A stretch of 64,000 bases of DNA from Parvivirga hydrogeniphila (GCF_023371205.1 NZ_JAMCCO010000002.1:373501-437500), one strand, 5' to 3'; positions 52,390-60,244 are shown, numbered from the stretch's first letter. Made by a program: numbers and translations. The notes: generated by a model not told the origin, from the sequence alone.

Positions 52390-53262
52390 TCACGGCAGTC
52401 GTATCCGCGCCGCGCGCGCAACCGCCCGAACGGCCAGCCGCCCGGCGCGCTCGCCTGCCGCGATGATATCGGGTGCGGCGAGGAAGTCATAGCCTGTGTA
52501 GGTGTGCACGTCCGGCGAGATCACCACGTCCGCCTGCTCGAGCGCAGGAAGCGCCACGTGGCGCTCCAGGATCTCGCTGCTCGCCGAGAGCACCTCGAGC
52601 GCAGACGTGCCGCGGCGGCGCTGGCGGGGCTCGCCGCGAAGCGCCGCGATGAGATCGCGCACGACGCCTGCGTCGCGTTGAGCGTCGTCAGGCACGACCG
52701 TTCCGGAGCCGCACACCTCGACGGCCACCACCACCTCGGCGCCGAGCCGCCGTGCGAGCATCACGGGAACGGGCTCGGTGAGGTAGCCGTCGACGAGCAC
52801 GTGGCCGTCGCCTGCCACCGGCGCGAACACCACCGGGATCGAGATCGACGCTCGCACCGCGCGGCGCAAGTCGCCGGAGGTGTGCTTCACGCCGTGGCCG
52901 GTCACGAGGTCGGTCGAGGCGCAGCCGAAGGGGATCGCGAGGTCTTCGAAGCGCTCCGGCAGGTGCTCGGCCAAGAACGACTCGACCTTCTCGCCTTGGA
53001 TGATCGCGCCGCGCTGCCATGCGATGTCGGCGAGCGAGATGAGCGCCTTGACGTCGTATGCGGTCGCGAGCGCTTCCATCTCGGCAAGCGGCTTCCCGGC
53101 GGCGTACATCGCGCCGACGATCGCGCCCATGCTGGTGCCCGTGACGACGTCGGGGCGGATGCCTGCCGCTTCGAGGGCTTTGAGCACGCCGATGTGCGCA
53201 AGCCCGCGCGCGCTCCCGCTCCCGAGCGCGATGCCGAGCCGCCTGCGACCGAACAGGCCCAC
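52390..53262 (-). CDS. Patatin-like phospholipase
   Basis: 290 residues, GTG start. LGIALGSGSARGLAHIGVLKALEAAGI is the oxyanion segment, GTSMGAIVGAMYAAG the nucleophile elbow with the catalytic serine, and VLVDGYLTEPVPV contains the Asp of the Ser-Asp dyad (DG). RssA-like group of patatins. It would hydrolyse acyl ester bonds of membrane lipids in the cytoplasm. Two bases downstream of the CDP-alcohol transferase gene, hence co-transcribed. Confidence 0.88.
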   Translation of the reverse strand: MGLFGRRRLGIALGSGSARGLAHIGVLKALEAAGIRPDVVTGTSMGAIVGAMYAAGKPLAEMEALATAYDVKALISLADIAWQRGAIIQGEKVESFLAEHLPERFEDLAIPFGCASTDLVTGHGVKHTSGDLRRAVRASISIPVVFAPVAGDGHVLVDGYLTEPVPVMLARRLGAEVVVAVEVCGSGTVVPDDAQRDAGVVRDLIAALRGEPRQRRRGTSALEVLSASSEILERHVALPALEQADVVISPDVHTYTGYDFLAAPDIIAAGERAGRLAVRAVARAARIRLP

Positions 53263-53263
53263 G

Positions 53264-53932
53264 CTACTTCCCTTCTTTGGCGAGGCGCACCGCGTGCACC
53301 CACGACGCGCCGAGGAACACCGCGCCCATCGCTGCCGCGAGCACGATGCCGACGACGTCGAACGGCTTGAGGCCAGACACGACCTCGCGCAGGAAGAACG
53401 GCTCGAAGACGAGGATCGCGGTGTTCACGAGCATGATGATGACGCGCATCTCGGTGGGCCCGAACCGCCCGTACGAGATCTTGAAGACGCCCTCGACGGC
53501 CGTCCGGATGTAGACGTGCACGCTCATGAGGAGATAGCCGATGAGCGCAAAGGCCGCCACGTCGAGCCGCAGGTACGGCGACATCCCGATGCCGATGATG
53601 GTGAGGAACTCCGCGACCGCGTCGACCGTGTGGTCGATGTAGAAGCCGAACTTCGGCCGCTCGATCTTGCGGTAGCGCGCGAGCGTGCCGTCGAGCGAGT
53701 CGCCGAACCAGTTGATGACGAAGCCGAGGTTGACGAAGAGCAGCCACCACGGGCTTCGGTTCGTGAGCCAGTAGCCCACGAAGATCATCATCGAAGCGGC
53801 CACGCCGATGCCGGTGAGAACGTCCGGCGTGACCCACGCGGGCATGCGGGCCGCCAGCCACTGCAGTGCAGGCCGCTCCAAGAACCCGATCAGCATGTCG
53901 TGTTCGCGCTTGTGCTTCGCTATGTCTGCCAC
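53264..53932 (-). CDS. CDP-alcohol phosphatidyltransferase family protein
   Basis: 222 residues from the GTG at 53930-53932, preceded by AGGAAAGGACGGAC. The family motif is intact: FGDSLDGTLARYRKIERPKFGFYIDHTVDAVAEF in outline gives D-x2-DG-x2-AR-x9-G-x3-D-x3-D. Six membrane segments. It transfers a phosphoalcohol between a CDP-lipid and an alcohol; substrate not evident. It lies with patatin and acyltransferase genes. Confidence 0.86.
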   Translation of the reverse strand: MADIAKHKREHDMLIGFLERPALQWLAARMPAWVTPDVLTGIGVAASMMIFVGYWLTNRSPWWLLFVNLGFVINWFGDSLDGTLARYRKIERPKFGFYIDHTVDAVAEFLTIIGIGMSPYLRLDVAAFALIGYLLMSVHVYIRTAVEGVFKISYGRFGPTEMRVIIMLVNTAILVFEPFFLREVVSGLKPFDVVGIVLAAAMGAVFLGASWVHAVRLAKEGK

Positions 53933-54019
53933 GTCCGTCCTTTCCTGCGGGGCGCCGCTCGCGCCGCCGGCCATCTCCGCTGCGCCGCGCGGCCTCTCAG
54001 CGCGCGCCCTGCCTCGCCG

Positions 54020-54895
54020 TCACGGTGCCTCGGCGTGCGGCCACACCGCGTGCGGCATCGCCCACTGCCGCGGGCGCGCCGCGATCATGCGCTCCGCCTC
54101 CGCCGCGCAGCGCTCGGCATTGGCGACCGCGTCGTCGCCTTCCATCGGGATCGGCTCGGACATCTCGAGCCGATAGCGCCCGTCGTCGTCGAGCGGCGCT
54201 GAGGCCACCACCACCGGCGCGCCCGCTTTCATCGCCAGCCGCACGTGCAGGAGCGGCAGCGGGGCAGGCTCGCCGAAGAAGCGCACGCTCGCCTCGGGCT
54301 CCGGGATGGGGCGGTCGAGCCCGGTCACCACGACGCCGCCCTCTTTCAGGCGCCGGGCGGCCTGAGCAAGCGAGCGCACCGACACCGGCGTCACCTCGAG
54401 CCCCGCCTGGCGGCGCATCTCGTTCTGCTGCTCGTACGCGCCGTTCGGGTCAGGCACCGACAGCACCTGCGGACGCCAGCCAGCGTACGCGAGCGCGCGG
54501 CCGACGAGATCGAAGTTGCCGAGGTGGATGCCCGCCACCACGAGCGGCCCTTCGGCGCTCAGCGCGAGCATCCGCTCGAAGGTCTCGTCGCGCTTCACGA
54601 GCCGGAAGATCGCGTCGGCGCCTTCCGGCAGGTGGAACAGGTCGAACAGGAAGCGGCCCGAGTTGGCGAGCACCTGGTAGGCCGCCTGGTCGAGCTCGGC
54701 GGAGGAGAGCGTGCGACCGGAGACCACCCACTGGTTGGCGCGGATCGCGCGCGTCATCGGCAGCATGCGGTCCTTCGCCACCCGGCGCGCCACCCGCTGG
54801 GCGAGCGCATAGCCAGCGGCGCGCGGCATCGCCCGGCTGGCCGACAGCGCCATGCCGATCCCGAGCCGGCTGTTCGCAAGCGATTCGAAGTCCAT
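54020..54895 (-). CDS. Lysophospholipid acyltransferase of LpxL/HtrB/PatA type
   Basis: 291 residues. GPLVVAGIHLGNFDLVGRAL supplies the HX4D-type catalytic motif (H-L-G-N-F-D), followed by GLEVTPVSVRSLAQAARRLKEGGVVVTGLDRPI and APVVVASAPLDDDGRY. Actinobacterial relatives acylate phosphatidylinositol mannosides or other glycolipids; in proteobacteria the family acylates lipid A. Gap of 87 bp to the CDP-alcohol transferase downstream. Confidence 0.82.
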   Translation of the reverse strand: MDFESLANSRLGIGMALSASRAMPRAAGYALAQRVARRVAKDRMLPMTRAIRANQWVVSGRTLSSAELDQAAYQVLANSGRFLFDLFHLPEGADAIFRLVKRDETFERMLALSAEGPLVVAGIHLGNFDLVGRALAYAGWRPQVLSVPDPNGAYEQQNEMRRQAGLEVTPVSVRSLAQAARRLKEGGVVVTGLDRPIPEPEASVRFFGEPAPLPLLHVRLAMKAGAPVVVASAPLDDDGRYRLEMSEPIPMEGDDAVANAERCAAEAERMIAARPRQWAMPHAVWPHAEAP

Positions 54896-54930
54896 GCACT
54901 CTCACCTCGTGGGTCACGCACGCCCGATAC

Positions 54931-54936
54931 AGTGTA
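54931..54936 (-). promoter_or_regulatory. Putative extended -10 for the acyltransferase gene
   Basis: On the minus strand TACACT preceded by TGC forms an extended -10 element 36 bp upstream of the ATG. No -35 hexamer recognised. Confidence 0.3.
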
Positions 54937-54970
54937 GCAGCCCGGGCTCGCGTGGCAGCCCGGGCTCGCG
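54937..54970. repeat. Two tandem copies of a 16-bp sequence
   Basis: GCAGCCCGGGCTCGCG occurs at 54937-54952 and again at 54955-54970, an 18-bp period. The inner CCCGGG makes each copy partly palindromic. It abuts the degenerate 34-bp repeats that follow. Confidence 0.7.
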
Positions 54971-55065
54971 CTGCACCGGGGTGCCCGCGGACGCCGGGCG
55001 CGCCCTGCACCGAAACGCCCGCGAGCGCCAGTCGCGCCCTGCACCGACGCGCCCGCGAGTGCTAC
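54967..55065. repeat. Three degenerate tandem repeats of about 33 bp
   Basis: Copies at 54967-54998, 54999-55032 and 55033-55065. The last two share CGCGCCCTGCACCGA and CGCCCGCGAG at a 34-bp period (25 of 27 compared bases identical); the first is more diverged. They fill the gap between the divergent acyltransferase and GNAT-like genes. Confidence 0.65.
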
Positions 55066-55108
55066 CCTTGCGAGTGTTCGTGCCCACAGCGAAGGAGGCG
55101 TTTCCCGC

Positions 55109-56290
55109 ATGTCCGCACCTGCGTCCGGATCCTCCGACGTGCGCATCGTCGAGATCCCGCTCGGCGATCCGCGCATCAAGGACTTCGTCGCGTTCCACTG
55201 GAAGCACTACAAGGGCGACCCGAACTGGACGCCGCAGCTCGACGCCGACCTGCTCGGCAACAAGGTGCTGGGCATCACGGGCCTGCTGACGCCGGAGCAC
55301 CCGTACCACCGCACGGCCGAGGTGACGCACTTCATGGCGTACCGCGGCTCGGAGCCGGTCGGCCGGATCTCGGGCGCCATCAACCACCGCTTCAACGACT
55401 ACTACTACGGGAAGTACGCGTTCTTCGGCTTCTTCGAGTGCGTGAACGACCAGGCCGTGGCCAACGCGCTGTTCGATGCGGTGCGCGCGTGGGCGGCCGA
55501 GCGCGGGGCCGACACGCTGCGGGGCCCCGGCGAGTACTCCAACGCCACGCACGAGCGCCAGGCGTGCTTGATCGACGGCTTCGACACGCCGCCCACCGTC
55601 GAGCTCACGCACAACCCGCCGTACTACAAGGATCTCATCGAGGGCTACGGCTTCGAGAAGGCGATGGACTACCATGCCTACATGATCGACCTCACGCAGC
55701 CGGTGACCGACCGGCTGCACCGGCTCGCTGAGGCGGTCCGCAAACGCAAGGACATCGAGACGCGGCCCGTGGACATGTCGCGCTTCGAAGACGAGGTGCG
55801 GCTCGTCATCGACATCTACAACCTGGCGTGGGCGAACAACTGGGGCTTCCTGCCCATCACGGACTGGGAGGCCGACATGCTCGCCGAGGCGCTCAAGCCG
55901 ATCATCGACCCGGGGCTCGTGCGCTTCGCCTACCACGACGGCGAGCCGGTGGCCGTGCTCGGTGCGTTCCCCGACCCGAACTACGCCTTGCGCCCACGGT
56001 GGAAGTGGTACGGCGATTCGGACTACGTGCGCCTGGCGCGGCTGTTCGCGACGCGGCGCAAGATCCCGCGCGTGCGGCTGATGTTCTTCGGCGTCGTGCC
56101 CGGACACCGGCGCCTCGGCGCGGACGCGCTGCTGTTCGAGGAGGTGCACGCGTACGCCACGCAGCACGGCTACACGCAGTGCGAGGCCTCGATGCTGTTG
56201 GAGCACAACGAGCTCATCTTGCGCGCGTCGGAGTTCATGGGCGGCCACCGCTACAAGACCTGGCGGATCTGGGATTTGAAGCTGGGGTGA
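55109..56290 (+). CDS. GNAT-superfamily acyltransferase-like protein
   Basis: 393 residues. It opens IVEIPLGDPRIKDFVAFHWKHYKGDPNWTPQL and has GRISGAINHRFNDYYYGKYAFFGFFECVNDQAVANALFDAV, RGPGEYSNATHERQACLIDGFDTPPTVELTHNPPYYKDLIEGYGFEKAMDYHAYM and a C-terminal GNAT-like half ending RYKTWRIWDLKLG. The family is widespread and mostly annotated as hypothetical or GNAT. Bacterial ceramide synthase is also an acyl-CoA N-acyltransferase-type protein, so a lipid N-acylation role is worth considering given the SPT-like gene 4 kb away. Its 3' end is duplicated at 61772. Confidence 0.7.
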   Translation: MSAPASGSSDVRIVEIPLGDPRIKDFVAFHWKHYKGDPNWTPQLDADLLGNKVLGITGLLTPEHPYHRTAEVTHFMAYRGSEPVGRISGAINHRFNDYYYGKYAFFGFFECVNDQAVANALFDAVRAWAAERGADTLRGPGEYSNATHERQACLIDGFDTPPTVELTHNPPYYKDLIEGYGFEKAMDYHAYMIDLTQPVTDRLHRLAEAVRKRKDIETRPVDMSRFEDEVRLVIDIYNLAWANNWGFLPITDWEADMLAEALKPIIDPGLVRFAYHDGEPVAVLGAFPDPNYALRPRWKWYGDSDYVRLARLFATRRKIPRVRLMFFGVVPGHRRLGADALLFEEVHAYATQHGYTQCEASMLLEHNELILRASEFMGGHRYKTWRIWDLKLG

Positions 56291-56305
56291 GGAGCGGGCT
56301 GTCGC
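56241..56305 (+). repeat. Direct repeat, left copy (3' end of GNAT-like gene)
   Basis: 65 bp covering the last 50 bases of the GNAT-like gene and 15 bases beyond its stop. It matches 61772-61836 at 59 of 65 positions. The pair brackets an island of unlike composition, as attachment-site duplications do. Confidence 0.75.
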
Positions 56306-56403
56306 GCTGCGCAACAACACGGATGCGGCCGAGTACGCGGACGTCCCGGGCTTCTGCAAGTCAGCCACCATCGAGGACATTTCAGATGGCGAAGGCCTTC
56401 TAT
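56289..56403 (+). pseudogene. Remnant of a type I restriction methylase (HsdM) C-terminus
   Basis: The frame starting at 56289 reads EERAVALRNNTDAAEYADVPGFCKSATIEDI and then loses similarity. EYxDVPGFCKSATxEEI is a strongly conserved C-terminal segment of type I restriction-modification M subunits, normally followed by HGYVLTPGRYVG, which is missing. No start and no upstream methylase domain exist, so this is a fragment left by deletion or insertion. Confidence 0.6.
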
Positions 56404-56674
56404 GCCGACGGGCGACGCTACTGCCCGTGCTACGGGCCCGCGGGCGACCCCGGTCTCGATCGCAAGCTCATACACCGGGCAGCCGGAGACCTCACAGGTG
56501 TGGGGCACCTATCGGAAAGGGTTCTCGGCATCGACGAGCGACCTGCCTGAGGATCTCCAGCAAGTCGCCGACGCGATCGCCGCATCAGCGATGCCCGCTT
56601 CCATCGCGGTGGCCGGCGGCTCCGCCTTCGGCGAGACATGGATGCCGATTCCCGGATGGGCGCAGGAGAGCTGA
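56402..56674 (+). pseudogene. Orphan reading frame, possible gene fragment
   Basis: A 90-codon frame whose second half (SSYTGQPETSQVWGTYRK, SDLPEDLQQVADAIAASAMP, GETWMPIPGWAQES) has a coding-like codon pattern, while its beginning overlaps the hsdM remnant in another frame and has no ribosome-binding site. It resembles the tail of a larger gene that has been cut off. No family recognised. Positions 56675-56748 hold nothing recognisable. Confidence 0.35.
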
Positions 56675-56748
56675 CGGTCCGGAGGACCAGGTGCTTCGAG
56701 GCTGAATCGGTGCGTCCGATGTTTCGCCCGACCGAGTTTCCGCCACAG

Positions 56749-57339
56749 CTACTCCGTCGCTGTGAGCCCTCGGATCACCTCGTCGACGCGATGGCCCTCG
56801 ACGCTCTCGTCAATCGCGAAGAAGCGTATGCCGAGAGGCTCAAGTCGCTCGAGGAGAGCCTCGATGTAGACTCCTGGCAGCGGCGCGGATTCAACACGAG
56901 ACACGACTTCCGCCCATTCCGCAGGTGCGTATTCGCCTCCCCAGTGGCCCGAAGCGGACTTCGTCACGCCACAGGTCGGGCTCCCGTCGACCCCCACGAC
57001 ACCAAGGATCTCGTACCCACAGCGCCGATACTCCTGAACCTGCGCGAGGACCTCATCGGCGAGCCGCGCACAGAGTCCGCGGAATGGGACGTTCTCGTAC
57101 TGCTCTCGTGTTTGGCCCCATCTGCTCATGCCGCACGATCGAATCTCAGGACAGGGCATCTGAATGATTCCGAGGCCGAGGGCGGCCAACTGCGCGATCA
57201 ACGGGTGTACTCCCGCGTACTGGGCGAGCCCTTCCACCTTCGAGTTCGCGTTCAGCAAGCAGTGGCAAACGAACACGATCCTGCGGCTCCTGGAATCTAC
57301 CGGGTTCCGGCCTGCATCTTCTGTGGTCATCTCGGTCAT
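56749..57339 (-). CDS. TudS-related (DUF523) putative Fe-S desulfidase
   Basis: 196 residues (ATG at 57339; ATG at 57330 is also possible after GGGGAG). Motifs IVFVCHCLLNANSKVEG, IQMPCPEIRSCGMSRWGQTREQYENVPFRGLC and GVVGVDGSPTCGVTKSAS match the DUF523/TudS group; cysteines in the CHCLLN, PCPE and PTCG segments would hold a three-Cys [4Fe-4S] cluster. TudS removes sulfur from thiouracil. This subgroup is known to be encoded beside an ECF transporter substrate component, as here on the opposite strand. Substrate unproven. Confidence 0.75.
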   Translation of the reverse strand: MTEMTTEDAGRNPVDSRSRRIVFVCHCLLNANSKVEGLAQYAGVHPLIAQLAALGLGIIQMPCPEIRSCGMSRWGQTREQYENVPFRGLCARLADEVLAQVQEYRRCGYEILGVVGVDGSPTCGVTKSASGHWGGEYAPAEWAEVVSRVESAPLPGVYIEALLERLEPLGIRFFAIDESVEGHRVDEVIRGLTATE

Positions 57340-57367
57340 CTCCCCGTGACTGCCGCAAGGATTCCGC

Positions 57368-57396
57368 TTGACGATTCAGATTGTCACTTGTAGCAT
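57368..57396 (+). promoter_or_regulatory. Putative promoter of the ECF transporter operon
   Basis: TTGACG (57368-57373) and TAGCAT (57391-57396) are 17 bp apart, ideal spacing; 5 and 4 consensus matches. It lies 75 bp upstream of the S-component start. Confidence 0.5.
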
Positions 57397-57404
57397 CAGG
57401 CTGG

Positions 57405-57410
57405 ATTATA
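57405..57410 (-). promoter_or_regulatory. Putative -10 box for the TudS-like gene
   Basis: ATTATA on the plus strand is a perfect TATAAT on the minus strand, 66 bp upstream of the TudS-like start. It overlaps the control region of the divergent ECF operon, so both may answer to the same regulator. No -35 match at 17 bp. Confidence 0.45.
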
Positions 57411-57470
57411 GCTTGTATACCGGTTCATGCACGTCGACCGACCGGCATCTGGCGACGAAGGAGGGCTGTA

Positions 57471-58031
57471 GTGAACAAGCGCATTTCGCTCGTGTTCGTA
57501 CCGGTGGGAATCGGGGTCAATGTGATCGGCGGGTTGCTCGCCAGCTCGCTCAAGTTGCCCGTCTTCCTCGATACGATCGGTACGATTCTCTCCGCGGCGA
57601 TACTCGGCCCATGGTGGGGAGCGCTTACGGGAGGACTGACGAACGTCATCATGGCGCTCCAGAACCCGATGGACATGTGGTTCGCCATCGTCAACATCGC
57701 TGTCGGACTGATCATAGGCTTCATCTCCGTCAAGTACGGGTTTCAGAAGTGGCTCGTCGTGCTCATCGCCGGTCTCATCATCTCCGTCGTGGCGCCGATC
57801 ATCGGCACCACGATCGCTACATATCTATACGGTGGCCTCACGGGTGGCGGACTCGACATCTTCGTCGGCGGACTCATGAAGGCTGGTGCCGACGTGTTCA
57901 CGGCCGCGTTCATACCTAGGATCGCTTCGAACCTTGTGGACAAACTCCTCTCTGTCTTCGTGGTGATGTTCGTGATCATGGCGCTTCCGAAGACGCTTAA
58001 GGGCTGCGCGGCAGGCCCGGAGGAGGCATAG
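57471..58031 (+). CDS. ECF transporter substrate-binding (S) component
   Basis: 186 residues from the GTG preceded by GAAGGAGGG at 7-base spacing. Five to six helices; ISLVFVPVGIGVNVIGGLLASSLKLPVFLDTIGTILSAAILGPWWGALTGGLTNVIM is the S-component type N-terminus that recurs in nucleobase/vitamin uptake systems. It resembles the S component paired with TudS-related genes in clostridia. A thiolated or other nucleobase-like ligand is an inference from the neighbours. Confidence 0.8.
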   Translation: MNKRISLVFVPVGIGVNVIGGLLASSLKLPVFLDTIGTILSAAILGPWWGALTGGLTNVIMALQNPMDMWFAIVNIAVGLIIGFISVKYGFQKWLVVLIAGLIISVVAPIIGTTIATYLYGGLTGGGLDIFVGGLMKAGADVFTAAFIPRIASNLVDKLLSVFVVMFVIMALPKTLKGCAAGPEEA

Positions 58032-58055
58032 CTCCCGACATGCGGAGAGGCATCG

Positions 58056-58826
58056 TTGTCCGCTGATGTGACAGGGGGGCTCCCGACGTTCGAGCCGGGG
58101 GCCCTTCCGCATCCGATAGGGTTAGGAGCCGTCCCCGTCGGCCCGCGGATGTTCCTCGCCGCCTGTGGGATCCTCGCTATCGCACTGACACCGACGATTC
58201 TATGTCTCGGCGTTCAGCTGCTCGCGCTCCTTGCAGCGGCGACCGCCACAGGGCTCCTCGTGCCTCTCGTGCGGAGCTGGAGGGGTGTCGCCTGGGTCTC
58301 TCTGTCCTTGCTGGTCATCTACTCGTGGGCATATCCTGGCTCGACTGACCACGTGTGGATCTTCGGCGTTCAGGGCTTTCTCGCCGGCCTACTCATCGTG
58401 ATACGTCTTCTCGGGTTCGTCTCGGTCATGTATCTGTTGCTGCTATCAACGGGACCATCGGCGATCATTCGGTGGGCCGGAGATGTGAACGAGGATCTTG
58501 GCATCATGATCTCGCTCACGCTCAGCGTACTGCCTGTTATGAAGCAGCAGATGGATACCACCATCCAGGCACAGCAGGCCCGCGGGATGGCCATGGGCGG
58601 GAACCTTGTGCGCAAGATGCGCGCCTACCTTGCCGTGTTGATCCCCGTCATCGTGAAGTCGCTCGTGCGTGCTTACGGCATGGCTGCTCTGCTGCATGTC
58701 CGAGGATACAGCTCCAGCCGTAGGGTGAAGCCTCAACGCAAGGTGACCTTAGGAGCTGCAGCCTGCTATGCAGCAGGTGCGCTCTGGATCGTGGCTGTCG
58801 CGGCGACTCGGTTGGTGTTCCGATGA
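58056..58826 (+). CDS. ECF transporter transmembrane (T) component
   Basis: 256 residues from a TTG start (GGAGAGG five bases upstream). Membrane segments LAACGILAIALTPTILCLGVQLLALLAA, WVSLSLLVIYSWAY and a coupling region MDTTIQAQQARGMAMGG with the Ala-Arg-Gly motif, plus ALLHVRGYSSSRRV as the second Arg-Gly site. EcfT/CbiQ family. Links the S component to the fused ATPase; its 3' end overlaps the ATPase gene by 4 bp. Confidence 0.82.
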   Translation: MSADVTGGLPTFEPGALPHPIGLGAVPVGPRMFLAACGILAIALTPTILCLGVQLLALLAAATATGLLVPLVRSWRGVAWVSLSLLVIYSWAYPGSTDHVWIFGVQGFLAGLLIVIRLLGFVSVMYLLLLSTGPSAIIRWAGDVNEDLGIMISLTLSVLPVMKQQMDTTIQAQQARGMAMGGNLVRKMRAYLAVLIPVIVKSLVRAYGMAALLHVRGYSSSRRVKPQRKVTLGAAACYAAGALWIVAVAATRLVFR

Positions 58827-60244
58827 GCGACCGTGGAGCATACGTCACAGCCGAGGGGGTCGGCTTCACGTACACGCGTGCTCGTTCGGCGGCAATCGCA
58901 GGTATCGACTTCGTCGCCACCCCTGGCTCAGAGAATTGGATAACCGGGCCGAATGCGGCGGGTAAGAGCACTCTTCTAGGGGTCATCGCGGGTGTCGTTC
59001 CCACGGTGATAGAGGGCAATCTCACGGGACGACTGGATGTGGTTGGGGCGGGCACGGGGGGTGCCGCCACTACTTCGATGGTGTTACAAGACTCGGACGT
59101 CTATCTGTTTCGCAGCGTCTTCGACGAGATCGCGTTTCCTCTGGCTAACCGTGGGGTGTCAGGAGACGAACTGGATTCGGCGGTTCTTGGCGCACTCGAA
59201 GCGGTCGGCATCGCTCATCTCGAGTCTCGCTTGATGCACACGCTCTCGGGCGGCGAACGTCAGAAGGTCGCAGTTGCAGCGGCTCTCGCGGTCGATCCAG
59301 ACGTGCTGCTTCTGGACGAGCCCTTCGAGCAGCTCGATCCTGCATCGGCCGTTGAGGTTCTTGGACTCGCGCGCCGGCAGTCCGCTCTTGGGACGACGGT
59401 GTTCATTGCCACCCGCGAGGCCGGGCATGTGCCAGAGGGTGCCAACCGGCTTCATCTTGTCGGGGGCGTTCCCCACGTTGACGATGCCGAGCCGAGAATA
59501 GTGTGTTGGCCCAAAGCTCGCCCCCTGGGGGGCCTGCTCCTGGAGCTACGGAATCTCACCCACCGGTACGGCTCGGGTGGCGGTGTCGAGGACGTCGATC
59601 TGAGCGTGCATGAGGGTGAGTCGGTCGCGCTTCTCGGCCCGAACGGCGCTGGCAAGACGACGATCATGAAACACGCCTGCGGCCTCCTTCGGCCCGATTC
59701 AGGCGAGGTGCGCGTGCTCGACCAGGATGCGAGCGACCAACAGGTCTGGGACTTGGCGCGCGTCGTAGGAACTCTCTTTCAGAATCCCGACGACCAGATC
59801 TTCAACAGGTTGGTGGAGATGGAGGTCGCCTGGAGTCTCATCGCTCGAGGAACCGCCAAGGAGGCAGCCCTCGAGCGGGCGCACGCGGTCATGGCGGAGC
59901 TGGGCATCAGCAGGCTGGCAATGGAGAATCCCCACGAGATAACTGCATCCGAACGGCAGCTGGTGGCGTTCGCCTCGGTTCTCGTCGCGGAGCCCCGTCT
60001 CATCGTGCTCGATGAACCCACGAAAGCGCTCGACGCCGATGCTGCGGAGACTGTAGCGTCTGCAATCGAGCGACGACTTGATGATGGCGCTGGCGTGCTG
60101 CTTGTCACCCATGATGTGCGTTTCGCCGCCCGGCTCTCCAATCGTTGCGTAGTACTGGCCGACGGGCGAGTGATTGCGAACGGGCCCTCGTGTGAAGTGC
60201 TGGAAGATGCGAGCCTGCTTCGCCGTGCACGGCTTCTCACATAG
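58823..60244 (+). CDS. ECF transporter ATPase, two fused nucleotide-binding domains
   Basis: 473 residues. First domain: Walker A GPNAAGKSTLLG, VLQDSDVYLF, signature LSGGERQKVAVAAAL, LLLDEPFEQLDP. Second domain from about residue 235: LLGPNGAGKTTIMKHACG, FQNPDDQIFNRLV, ITASERQLVAFASVL, IVLDEPTKALD and VTHDVRFA. The FQNPDDQ Q-loop is the EcfA hallmark. The second signature ITASERQ departs from LSGGQ, so one of the two ATP sites may be weak or inactive. Confidence 0.88.
   Translation: MSDRGAYVTAEGVGFTYTRARSAAIAGIDFVATPGSENWITGPNAAGKSTLLGVIAGVVPTVIEGNLTGRLDVVGAGTGGAATTSMVLQDSDVYLFRSVFDEIAFPLANRGVSGDELDSAVLGALEAVGIAHLESRLMHTLSGGERQKVAVAAALAVDPDVLLLDEPFEQLDPASAVEVLGLARRQSALGTTVFIATREAGHVPEGANRLHLVGGVPHVDDAEPRIVCWPKARPLGGLLLELRNLTHRYGSGGGVEDVDLSVHEGESVALLGPNGAGKTTIMKHACGLLRPDSGEVRVLDQDASDQQVWDLARVVGTLFQNPDDQIFNRLVEMEVAWSLIARGTAKEAALERAHAVMAELGISRLAMENPHEITASERQLVAFASVLVAEPRLIVLDEPTKALDADAAETVASAIERRLDDGAGVLLVTHDVRFAARLSNRCVVLADGRVIANGPSCEVLEDASLLRRARLLT

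Noticed and set aside
54937-55065. CRISPR array
   Set aside because: The repeat units are contiguous and degenerate, with no regular unique spacers and no cas genes.
58056-58826. Frameshift or missing start in the ECF T component because no ATG or GTG is near
   Set aside because: A TTG with GGAGAGG five bases upstream gives a full-length protein, so an unusual start is the simpler reading.
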